A DNA stretch of 64,000 nt from Rhizobiaceae bacterium (lineage in GTDB: Bacteria; Pseudomonadota; Alphaproteobacteria; Rhizobiales; Rhizobiaceae), in assembly GCA_019635695.1 (NCBI GenBank), contig JAHBYZ010000001.1, forward strand, positions 282,091 through 346,090. The letters run 5' to 3'. The translations under genes and the position numbers were made by a program. The first letter of the stretch is position 1, and the number at the start of each line of letters is the position of its first letter. Shown here piece after piece: positions 10,075-24,200 of this stretch. The notes under the pieces are model-generated. The model searched no databases and was not told the origin of the DNA. It saw nothing but the letters and a program-made list of their open reading frames with translations.

Positions 10075-11337
10075 ATGGAAACGAAGCGCACGCAGCCGCT
10101 TGCCCGTGACGCGATGGCCTATGTGCTGGCGGGAGGCCGCGGCAGCCGGCTGGCCGAATTGACGGACAGCCGCGCCAAGCCGGCGGTCTATTTCGGCGGC
10201 AAGACGCGCATCATCGACTTCGCGCTGTCCAATGCGCTGAACTCGGGCATCCGGCGCATCGGCGTGGCCACCCAGTACAAAGCGCACTCGCTGATCCGCC
10301 ATCTGCAGCGCGGATGGAACTTCTTCCGGCCGGAGCGCAACGAGAGCTTCGACATTCTCCCGGCCAGCCAGCGTGTGTCGGAGACGCAGTGGTACGAGGG
10401 CACCGCCGACGCCGTCTACCAGAACGCCGACATCATCGAGGCCTACGGCCCTGAATACATGATCATCCTGGCCGGCGACCACATCTACAAGATGGACTAC
10501 GAGCTGATGCTGCGCGAGCACGTCGACAGCGGCGCCAACGTGACCATCGGCTGCCTCGAGGTGCCGCGCATGGAGGCGACCGGCTTCGGCGTCATGCATG
10601 TCGACGAGACCAACCGCATCACCGCCTTCGTCGAGAAACCCAAGGACCCTCCGGCGATTCCCGGCAGGCCGGACACGGCGCTCGCCTCTATGGGAATCTA
10701 CGTGTTCCGGACCAAGTTCCTGATGGAGCAGCTGCGCCGCGACGCCGCGACCAAGGGCTCCAACCGCGATTTCGGCAAGGACATCATCCCCTACATCGTC
10801 AAGAACGGCAAAGCGCAGGCGCATTACTTCTCGCGCTCCTGCGTGCGCTCCAGCCAGGAGGGCGACGCCTACTGGCGCGATGTCGGCACGGTCGACGCCT
10901 ACTGGGAGGCCAACATCGACTTGACCGACGTGACGCCCGAACTCGACATCTACGACCGCGAATGGCCGATCTGGACCTATGCCGAGATCAAGCCGCCCGC
11001 GAAGTTCGTGCACGATCAGGAGGGTCGGCGCGGATCGGCGGTGTCCTCGTTGGTGTCGGGCGACTGCATCATCTCCGGTGCGTCCCTGAGGAAGAGCCTG
11101 CTTTTTACCGGTGTGCGCGTGAATTCTTTCTCGTCGTTGGAGGAGGCGGTGGTGCTGCCCGACTGCCACATCGGCCGCAACGCGACCTTGCGCAAGGTGG
11201 TGCTCGACCGCGGCGTGAAGATACCTGAAGGGTTGTCGGTTGGGTTCGACGCGGAGGCCGACGCCCGCAGATTCCGGGTGAGCGAGGGCGGGGTTTGCCT
11301 GATTACGCAGGCGATGATCGACCGGCTGAGCAATTGA
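10075..11337 (+). CDS. glgC: Glucose-1-phosphate adenylyltransferase
   Basis: This 420-residue enzyme makes ADP-glucose, the committed step of glycogen synthesis. The nucleotide-binding loop LAGGRGSRL (18-26), the nearby Lys35 and the FVEKPKDPP strand are conserved, and a left-handed beta-helix C-terminal domain follows. Bacterial GlgC is usually allosterically regulated, by fructose-6-phosphate and pyruvate in alphaproteobacteria; this is family knowledge. A strong GGGAGGGG sequence precedes the ATG. Confidence 0.96.
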   Translation: METKRTQPLARDAMAYVLAGGRGSRLAELTDSRAKPAVYFGGKTRIIDFALSNALNSGIRRIGVATQYKAHSLIRHLQRGWNFFRPERNESFDILPASQRVSETQWYEGTADAVYQNADIIEAYGPEYMIILAGDHIYKMDYELMLREHVDSGANVTIGCLEVPRMEATGFGVMHVDETNRITAFVEKPKDPPAIPGRPDTALASMGIYVFRTKFLMEQLRRDAATKGSNRDFGKDIIPYIVKNGKAQAHYFSRSCVRSSQEGDAYWRDVGTVDAYWEANIDLTDVTPELDIYDREWPIWTYAEIKPPAKFVHDQEGRRGSAVSSLVSGDCIISGASLRKSLLFTGVRVNSFSSLEEAVVLPDCHIGRNATLRKVVLDRGVKIPEGLSVGFDAEADARRFRVSEGGVCLITQAMIDRLSN

Positions 11338-11353
11338 TCCGGGTGGGCGATCC

Positions 11354-14432
<3,079 letters not shown>

Positions 14433-14433
<1 letters not shown>

Positions 14434-16397
14434 TGTCCGACGGCAATGGAGACAGGGAGGCTCACCCGCTCGGCGCGCACGCGGTCGCCGGCGGCGTGCT
14501 GTTCGGCGTCTGGTCGGCCGCCGCCGAAGCGGTATGGGTGTCGGTCTTCGACGAGGACGGGCAGGAGGAGGCCGGCCGCTTCCGCCTGACGCGCGGCGAA
14601 GGCGACGTGCATTCCGGCTTCGTCGCCGGGCTGGAGCCCGGCGCGCGCTACGGCCTGCGCGCAGACGGTGAAAATGATCCGGATCGCGGCCTGTGGTTCG
14701 ATCCCGCGAAGTTGCTGATGGATCCTTACGCGGTCGCCATCGACCGGCCGTATGTCTACGATTCCAGGCTGGGCAACCCGCGCGAGGACGGCTTTGACAC
14801 TGCGCCGCTGATGCCAAAGGCGGTGGTTTCGCAGAAGCTGGAGCCGTTGCCCGCGCGACCTGCGCTGTGGCGACCGGGAGGTTTCGTTTATGAGCTTTCC
14901 GTGCGGTCGTTCACCAAGCTGCATCCCGAGGTCGAGCCGGAGAAGCGTGGCACCATCGGTGCGCTGGGGCATCCGGCGGTGCTGGAACACCTCAAGAAAC
15001 TCGGAGTCGATGCGGTCGAACTGATGCCGGTGACGGCGTGGATGGACGAGCGGCATCTGCCGCCACTGGGACTGACCAACGCCTGGGGCTACAACCCCGT
15101 TTCCTTCATGGCGCTGGATCCACGGCTGGCGCCGGGCGGACTGGCCGAGCTGCGCGAAACGGTTGCCGCGCTGCACGAGGCGGGCATCGGCGTCGTCCTC
15201 GACCTCGTCTTCAACCACACCGCCGAGAGCGACCGCTACGGCCCGACGCTGTCGTTGCGTGGGCTGGATAATGGCGCCTATTACCGTCACGCGGCGGATG
15301 GTGGGCTGGCCAACGACACTGGTACCGGCAACACCATCGACTGCGCGCAGCCGGCTGTGCAGCGGCTGGTGCTGGATTCGCTGAGGCATTTCGTACGCCA
15401 CGCCGGCGTCGACGGGTTCCGTTTCGATCTTGCTCCGGTGCTGGGACGCACAGGGCGAGGCTTTGAGGCCGACCGCGGGCTGATCGGCGCGATGGCCACC
15501 GACCCGCTGCTTGCAGACCGCGTGCTGATCGCCGAGCCTTGGGATATCGGGCCGGGCGGCTATCAGCTCGGCCAGTTTCCGCCGCCCTTCCTCGAATGGA
15601 ACGACCGTTTTCGCGACGACATCAGGCGCTTCTGGCGCGGCGATACGGGCACCGTCGGCGCGCTGGCGACGCGGCTCGCCGGTTCCTCCGACGTGTTCCC
15701 GAACGGCACGACGCGCAGCGTCAATTTCGTCGCCGCGCATGACGGCATGACGCTGCGCGACATGGTCAGCTACGGTCGCAAGCACAATCTCGCCAACGGG
15801 GAGGACAATCGCGACGGCCATGACGAGAACCTGTCGTGGAACAACGGCGACGAGGGCGACAGCGGCGACGCCGCCGTGCGCGCGGCGCGTGGCCGCGACA
15901 TGCGCGCCCTGCTCGCCACGCTGTTTTCCTCGCGTGGCGCCGTCATGCTGACGGCCGGAGACGAGTTCGGCCGGACCCAGCTTGGCAACAACAACGCCTA
16001 TGCGCAGGACAACGAGATCACCTGGCTGGACTGGGAAGGCCGGGACCGCGAGCTCGAGGCGTTCGTGGGCGGCCTCGCCGCGTTGCGACGGCAATATCCG
16101 GTGCTGACCGATACCCGGCTGCTCGCCGACGGAGACGTGGCCTGGCTGCGCCCGGACGGGCGGTCGATGGAGGTCGCCGACTGGGAGGCGTCCGATAGTC
16201 GCGCATTGGCGATGGTTCTGGCGGGCGAGGGAACGCTTGCCGTGCTGGTCAACGGCGGCGCGGATGAGCTGGTCTTCATGCTGCCGGGCGAAAGCTGGGA
16301 GCTGAAGGCCGCGAGCGCGACCGCGCGCCCGCTCGACGGCGGACCGATCGCGGTGGCTGGGCGAAGCGTGACGATCCTCGGCAGGAGCGGGGCCTGA
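14433..16397 (+). CDS. glgX: Glycogen debranching enzyme GlgX
   Basis: This 654-residue GH13 isoamylase-type enzyme hydrolyses alpha-1,6 branches on phosphorylase-limited glycogen. A short N-terminal CBM48 precedes the barrel. Catalytic residues are Asp332 (GFRFDLAPVLGR), Glu368 (IAEPWDIG) and Asp437 (AAHDGMTLRD). The start overlaps the pgm stop (TGATG), so translation is probably coupled. Confidence 0.95.
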
Positions 16398-16398
16398 C

Positions 16399-18054
<1,656 letters not shown>

Positions 18055-18057
18055 GCG

Positions 18058-19764
18058 CTACTGGACCAGAACCGAGCGTCCGCAGGTGGCGCCGTGCACG
18101 CGCACGTCGGCCTCGCCGAGCGTGACGCCGAGCGTCGAGAGCACGGTCACGAGCAAGCCGTCCACCGCCGGCGTCGCCGCCGAGAGCAGCCCGGACACCG
18201 TGCCGCCGAGCACCGATGGCAAGCCGATGCCGAGACCGGCGATGTCGACGTTGAGGCTGAGGTTCGACAGCAGCGAGGACGTCAGCGAGCCGGTGATGCT
18301 GGTGGTCGAGACGCGCTTGACCGCAAGCGCCTGAATATCTGCCCGTGAGAAGTGCAGCGCAGTCCAGTTGGGGTTCGAGATGCTGACATGCGCGGCGCCG
18401 GTCACCTTCACCAGTGGCGCAGTCACGATCTTCGCCGGGGCCAGTGCAGGAGCGCGCGAGAAATCGGTCAGCGCGCCGGCATCGGGGTCGGCGATGCGCA
18501 GTGCGGCGATGCCCGGCCGTGCCGAGACGGTGACCTTGAGGCTGTCCGGGCCGCCGGTCGGGCACGACACACGGTCGAGCCTGGCCTCCGCCATCGCCAG
18601 TTCCAGATAGAGCGGCAGGCGGACCTTGGTGCCGAGCAGCCCGCCCGGCCCGCCGATCTCGACCTCGACCAGCAGGCGCGTCTGCGCGGTGCGCACGAAC
18701 GCGCCTTCGGGCTCCAGCACGAACCATGGCGATCCCTGCGGCGGCTCGCCGATGGCGAGTTTCACCCGGGCCGACAGCAGCCCCGGCACCGCCGCGCCGA
18801 TGTCGGCCGCGACCTGATGCTTACCGTTCGCAGCAGCGAGATAGGCCATCGCCGAAACCAGCTCCAGCGCGCCGATCTTCGGATCGCCGGGTAGCGGGGT
18901 GGCCGGCGCCAGCCGGCCGGACGGTCCGAGCGAAAGCAGTTCGCGCAGCGGGACCTTGCGGCTCGAGCCGGCGCCGCTGAGCTTGCCGAGCGCCGCCTTG
19001 GCCGATGCGCTGAGACCACCGACCGACAGAAGCGTCGTCGAGACGTCGCCGACCGTTAGGGGAGTGTCCAGCACCTCGTTATAGGTCGCAGCCGTGAGCG
19101 ACAGCTTCGTCCTGGCCGCATCCAGGAAGGAGAGCAGGCTCACATCGGCGGCGGCGAGCGCATCGTAGTCCATCAGCGTCAGCGACAGCGAACTGCCGGT
19201 GAGGCCGCTGAGCAGGGCGTTGAGCACGCCGCCATCGAGCCGCGCCAGCCGCGAGCCGACCGAGAAGGCGGCTTCCGCCTGAGAGCTTGCCGTCGATGCC
19301 GCGGAAATCCAGGGTTCAGCCGTGAACGCATAGCCGAAATGCCGCGTGCCGCGTTTGACGATGCGCACCCGCACTGCATTGGCCGGAAGTGCGCCGACGA
19401 CGAAGCGCTGCCCGGCCGGGACCGAAGCATCGGCCACGTAGGCGCCGGTCTTGACGTCGATCAGCGGGTGCCTGGACCCGTCGGGATTCGCGGCGGGGAC
19501 ACCGCTGCCGCCCGATGCGGCCGCGATGTCGCCGAAGCCGTTGTCGGAGAGGACGGCGAGCGCCGCCTGCAAGGCGCGCTGCGGATTGCTGGCGGCGGCG
19601 ATGGCGGCCAGGTCTGCCACATGTTGGGTCTCGCGACGCTCCAGATAGAGCGAGCCGGCATCGACAGCGAAAGCGGCGAACATGAGGGCGACGGGCGCCG
19701 ACAGCGCCGTCAGCGTCGCCATGTTGCCGCGGCGGTCGGCCGCGAGTGCGCGCAAGGGTCTCAT
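18058..19764 (-). CDS. TadG-like pilus-assembly/envelope protein
   Basis: A 568-residue protein with an N-terminal basic stretch and one hydrophobic segment (about 15-40, GNMATLTALSAPVALMFAAFAVDAG). It is followed by the YLERRETQHVADLAAIAAA helix typical of TadG/Tad_C-like proteins of Flp pilus loci. The rest is a long secreted or periplasmic region I cannot assign. Its ATG overlaps the stop of the TadE-like gene (TGATG). No tad ATPase, pilin or secretin gene is in the window, so the pair is an orphan. Confidence 0.7.
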   Translation of the reverse strand: MRPLRALAADRRGNMATLTALSAPVALMFAAFAVDAGSLYLERRETQHVADLAAIAAASNPQRALQAALAVLSDNGFGDIAAASGGSGVPAANPDGSRHPLIDVKTGAYVADASVPAGQRFVVGALPANAVRVRIVKRGTRHFGYAFTAEPWISAASTASSQAEAAFSVGSRLARLDGGVLNALLSGLTGSSLSLTLMDYDALAAADVSLLSFLDAARTKLSLTAATYNEVLDTPLTVGDVSTTLLSVGGLSASAKAALGKLSGAGSSRKVPLRELLSLGPSGRLAPATPLPGDPKIGALELVSAMAYLAAANGKHQVAADIGAAVPGLLSARVKLAIGEPPQGSPWFVLEPEGAFVRTAQTRLLVEVEIGGPGGLLGTKVRLPLYLELAMAEARLDRVSCPTGGPDSLKVTVSARPGIAALRIADPDAGALTDFSRAPALAPAKIVTAPLVKVTGAAHVSISNPNWTALHFSRADIQALAVKRVSTTSITGSLTSSLLSNLSLNVDIAGLGIGLPSVLGGTVSGLLSAATPAVDGLLVTVLSTLGVTLGEADVRVHGATCGRSVLVQ

Positions 19765-20204
19765 CAGATGCCTCCGATGCGGATGGTCGAGCGGCGGGCG
19801 ATGGTCATTTCCGGCAGCGGCAGCCCCTCGAACAGGTTCCAGATGGGCAGGCCGCGCGCGTCGTAAGTGAGCCCGATGACGAACTGGTTCGGATCCACCG
19901 GACTGTCGGCAACCTCGACGGCGATGCGGCGTCCGTCGACGAAGGCGTAGGTGGATGCGTTGCGCGCGACATAGTCGGTCGCGAGGGTCTGCCGTTCCTG
20001 CGAAGACAGGCCGGCGACCGCCACCCGTGCCGCGTCGGCGGCGAGCTGCTGCACCGAGTGACCGGCGCCGAAATAGATGCCGTACGCGGCCATGCCGAAC
20101 ATCAGCAGGAAGTAGAGAGGGGACAGCAGGGCGAACTCGACCGCAGACGTGGCGGCGGTGGATCTGGCAAAGCGGCGGAGAATGGGCAGGGATCGGCGGT
20201 TCAT
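19764..20204 (-). CDS. TadE-like pseudopilin-family protein
   Basis: A 146-residue protein whose start resembles TadE: a basic N-terminus (MNRRSLPILRRFARS), then TAATSAVEFALLSPLYFLLMFG, which holds the conserved Glu at the edge of a single membrane helix. The remainder would be periplasmic. I chose the ATG at 20204, since the extension upstream is unlike TadE. It is coupled to the TadG-like gene and divergent from the ABM gene. Confidence 0.75.
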   Translation of the reverse strand: MNRRSLPILRRFARSTAATSAVEFALLSPLYFLLMFGMAAYGIYFGAGHSVQQLAADAARVAVAGLSSQERQTLATDYVARNASTYAFVDGRRIAVEVADSPVDPNQFVIGLTYDARGLPIWNLFEGLPLPEMTIARRSTIRIGGI

Positions 20205-20390
20205 GCCTAAAGCAATGCCGCGAACGGTTTCAGGAACGCTCCGGCAAAGATGCAACCAATAGGCGAGAATGAGTTGTACCCGGTTGCAGCGTGCGATGCG
20301 CTCTACCGCGCCCACGGCGAATCAACTTATGGAAACCGGGCCGATCATGGCGTCGATGGCGACGCCGGCCGGCCAGCACGGGCAGAGCGG

Positions 20391-20696
20391 ATGATCATCG
20401 AAGTCGCGACCATCAAAGTCAAAGCCGGCGCGGAAGCGGAGTTCGAGGCGGCGGTGCGCAAAGCGGCCGACGTGTTCCGGCGCGCCAAAGGCTGCCTGGG
20501 CTTCGCGCTGACGCGCTGCGTCGAGGACCAGCAGCATTTCGACGTGGTGATCCGCTGGGCGACGCTTGAGGACCACACGGTCGGTTTCCGCAACTCGCCT
20601 CTCTTCGCGGAGTGGCGGGCGCTGGTGTCGCCGCACTTCGCCGAGCCGCCCTCGGTGAAGCACTACGCCAACCTGTTCGATCCCATCACCTTCTGA
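20391..20696 (+). CDS. ABM-domain monooxygenase-like protein
   Basis: A 101-residue protein with the ferredoxin-like fold of antibiotic biosynthesis monooxygenases: IIEVATIKVKAGAEAEFEAAV, then GCLGFALTRCVEDQQHFDVVIRWATLEDHTVGFRNSPLFAEW. Such small dimers act on quinones, haem or other aromatics, and many have no known substrate. I chose the ATG at 20391. It lies between the TadE-like gene and the repeat gene with no operon partner. Confidence 0.75.
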   Translation: MIIEVATIKVKAGAEAEFEAAVRKAADVFRRAKGCLGFALTRCVEDQQHFDVVIRWATLEDHTVGFRNSPLFAEWRALVSPHFAEPPSVKHYANLFDPITF

Positions 20697-21233
20697 CCTC
20701 GGCCCGGAACGGCATTCCTCGTTCTCGTGAAGGCGCGTACCGGCCCGATGCCCTTCGGGCGGGCGCAAATTGCGTTGAAACGCCGGCTGCCGCTGACCTC
20801 GCGGGAAGGCGTATGGTCAACAAAGGGCAAAGAGGTTTCACCGCGTTAAGGTAATATTAGAAACCTCGCGGTAACCTTGATCCAAGGCTTGTGCTGAGAC
20901 CGTAATCAACCCGGCATTTCCGGGCGGTTCTCGAAGCCGTCCTGCCTCCGGCGGGACGATCGCATGCGCAGGCGTTGGAGCAGGGCCTCGGCCCTGCACG
21001 CATGATGCGACTCCGACGCTCGGGCTCCTGCAAGGGCGCCATACCCACCTCCGCTTATCATTCGCGTCCGTCCGGACGCCCGAATGATGGATCTCCCGGT
21101 CCATTCAAACGGTTGACGCCGTCAGCAGGCGCAGAGATGCGCCTGAGCTTCGCGGTAGGGCCTTCCCGGCCCGGCCGCGCGGCCGGTGGCAGGAAGTGAC
21201 GTCTGTATCCCGTTAACGCTGAAGGCGCCTGTC
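20697..21233 (+). other. Gene-free region with structured leader before the repeat gene
   Basis: This 537-bp stretch has no convincing gene on either strand. It contains an 8-bp inverted repeat GAGGTTTC/GAAACCTC (20832-20839 and 20860-20867) in a locally AT-rich patch, a small hairpin GCAGGGC-CTCG-GCCCTGC (20980-20997), and a longer hairpin at 21057-21088. Near the end, GAAGG at 21221-21225 is a good ribosome binding site for the ATG at 21234. The repeat gene's promoter should lie here, but I cannot place it with confidence. Confidence 0.6.
21057..21088 (+). repeat. Hairpin in the leader of the octad-repeat gene
   Basis: ATCATTCG pairs with CGAATGAT, and inside it CGTCC pairs with GGACG around a GTCC loop, with a two-base bulge. 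No T-run follows, so it is not an obvious terminator. It may stabilise or regulate the transcript of the repeat gene 146 nt downstream. Confidence 0.55.
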
Positions 21234-24200
21234 ATGACCTCGATTGTTTCCTCCCTGTCCGTCAACCAGATCCGGTCGATGTCGACCGCCACGATTGCCG
21301 CCCTCAACGCCGAAGACGTGGAGGCGATGACCACCGCCCAGGTCGGGGCCCTGAGCGCGAACCAGATCGCCGCTCTCGACACCGAGGATTTCGAGGCGAT
21401 GAGCGACGACCAGCTCGGCGCCCTGTCCAGCAACGCGATGAAGGGTCTTACGGTCGATCAGCTGGCTGCGCTCGATGCGTCCAAGATGGAAGCCTTCAGC
21501 AAGGCGCAGATTGCCGCGCTCAGCGCGTCACAGACGGATGCCCTCTCCACCGACCAGATCGAGGCGCTGGATGCGGACCATATCAGCGGCATGAGCGCGG
21601 CGCAGCTGGGCACCATCGACGCAGATGAGATCGCGACCTTCACGGCCGAGGAAGTCGGGGCGATCAACGCCAAGGCGTTCGCCGCCCTGTCCACCGACGC
21701 GATCGCCGCGCTGAGCACCGACCAGCTCGCCGAAGTGACGACCGCCCAGGTCGCCGCGATGACCACGGATCAGGTCGCCGCGCTGACGACCGACCAGATC
21801 GCCGAACTTTCGACCGACCAGGTTTCTGCCATGACCGCCAAGCAGGTCGCGGCGCTGACCGAGGACCAGATCGGCGCGCTCACGACCGACCAGATCGGCG
21901 CGCTGAGCGCCAAGACCGTGGCCGGGCTGACCGCCGACCAGGTCGGTGCTCTGTCCGCCGAGCAGCTCGGCGCGCTGAGCCCGAGCCAGATTGCCGGCAT
22001 GAGCGCAACGCAGATGGCCGCGATCAGCGCCGACAACGTGGCAGAACTCTCCGAGGATCAGGTTGCCGCGATCAGCACCAAGGCGATTGGCGGCCTGACC
22101 ACCGACGCCGTCGCGGCGCTGACGACCGACCAGATCGGCGCGCTCACCGCCGGCCAGGTCACGGCCCTGAAGGCGACGCAGGTCGCGGCGCTGACCGAGG
22201 ACCAGATCGGCGCGCTGACCACCGCGCAGGTCGGCGGACTGGGCGCCGCGCAGGTGGCCGCGATGTCCACCGATCAGGTTGCCGCGCTGACCGAGGACCA
22301 GGTCGGCGCCCTCAGCACCAAGGCCGTTGCCGGCCTGACCGCCGGCCAGATCGGCGCCATGTCGACCGATCAGGTCGCAGCCTTCACCACCACGCAGGTC
22401 GCCGCGCTCAGCGCAACGCAACTCGGCGCACTCACCGAGGATCATGTCGCGGCGCTGACCGAGGACCAGATTGGCGCGCTCAGCACCAAGGCGATCGGTG
22501 GTCTGACGACCGACCAGATCGGCGCGCTCACCACCGACCAGATCGGTGCGCTGAGCAACGCGCAGGTCGGTGCCCTCAAGGCCACGCAGGTCGCGGCGCT
22601 GTCCGAAGACCAGATCGGCGCACTGACCACCGGCCAGGTCGGTGCAATGTCTTCCGCGCAGGTTTCGGCGCTCACGGCTGACCAGGTCGGTGCGCTGACC
22701 GAGGATCAGGTCGGCGCCTTCAGCACTAAGGCGGTTGCCGGTCTCGGCGCCACCCAGATCGGCGCGCTGAGCGAAGATCAGGTCGCAGCTCTCACCACCA
22801 CTCAGGTCGGCGCCTTGAGCTCCGCGCAGGTCGCCCTGCTGTCCGAAGACCAGGTCGGCGCGCTCGGCGAGGACCAGGTCGCCGCCATCAGCACCAAGGC
22901 GATCGCCGGACTCACGACGGCTCAGATCGGCGCGCTTTCCGAAGATCAGGTCGGCGCCATGACCAACGCCCAGATCGGCGCGATGAGCGCGACCCAGCTC
23001 GGCGCCATCAGCGCTGATGCTGTCGCCGGCTTCTCCACCGCCACGATCGCGGCGATCAACAGCAAGTCGATCTCCGGCCTGTCGACCGACGTCATCGCGG
23101 CTCTGACCGAAGACCAGGTCGGCGCTCTGACGGTCGGACAGATGGCTGCCTTGACCACTGACCAGATCGGCGCCTTCACAGAGGACCAGATCGGTGCGCT
23201 GTCGAACGCGCAGGTCGGCGCCCTGCGCACCAACCAGATCGCCGCGCTCACGACCGACCAGATCGGTGCTATGACCACCGGACAGATCGGTGCGCTGGCG
23301 GCCAAGACCATCGCCGGCATGACCACCACCCAGATCGGTGCGCTGACGACCGACCACATCGGCGCGCTCAGCAATTCGCAGGTCGCTGCCCTGACGGCGG
23401 CGCATATCGGCGCGCTCAGCGAGGACCAGCTCGGAGCCCTGACAACCGGCCAGGTCGGCGCGATGAGCGCTACGCAGATCGGTGCGCTTGACGCCGACGC
23501 GGTGGCAGCCCTGGCTGATGGCGCTATCGGAGCAATCAACGCCAAGGCGATCGGCTCGCTGTCGACCACCGCCTTCGCCGCGCTTACAACCGACCAGATA
23601 GGCGAACTGACGACGGCCCAGGTGGCTGGCCTGAAGACGACCCAGATCGCTGTGATGACCGAGGATCAGATCGGTGCGCTGACGACCGATCAGGTCGGCG
23701 CGATGAGCGGCGCGCAGGTGGCCGCCTTCACCACCGATCAGGTTGAGGCGCTGACTGCCGACCACATCGGTGCACTGAGCAGCAAGGGCGTGTCCGGCCT
23801 GACTGCGGCCCAGATCGACGCGATGAGCGCCGATCAGATCGAAGCTTTCACCGAGACGCAGATGGCCGCGATGAGCGCGACGCAGGTCGGTGCGCTCGAT
23901 GCGACCGACATCGAGTCCTTCACCGAGGCCGAGATAGCCGCGATCGCCACCAAGACGATCTCGGCGCTGTCAACCGATACGATCGCGGCGCTGAGCACCG
24001 ACCAGGTCGGCGCGCTGACGACCGGCCAGATCGCGGCGCTCACGCTGACGCAGGTCGCGGCGCTGACCGAAGACCAGATCGGCGCCCTGTCTGAAGACCA
24101 GATGGGCGCGCTGACCTCGAAGCAGATCGCTGCCTTCACGACGGACCAGATCGGGGCTCTGACCGAGGATCAGGTTGGCGCGCTGACTGCCTCGCAGGTC

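Noticed and set aside
20838..21104. Small minus-strand gene in the leader of the repeat gene
   Set aside because: Translation has no recognisable features and would overlap hairpins; it lacks a convincing start site.
21528..23765. Very long open frame antisense to the octad-repeat gene
   Set aside because: The 24-bp repeat lacks stop codons in this antisense frame, so openness is automatic. The translation is low-complexity Gly/Asp/Arg and has no start signal or family features.
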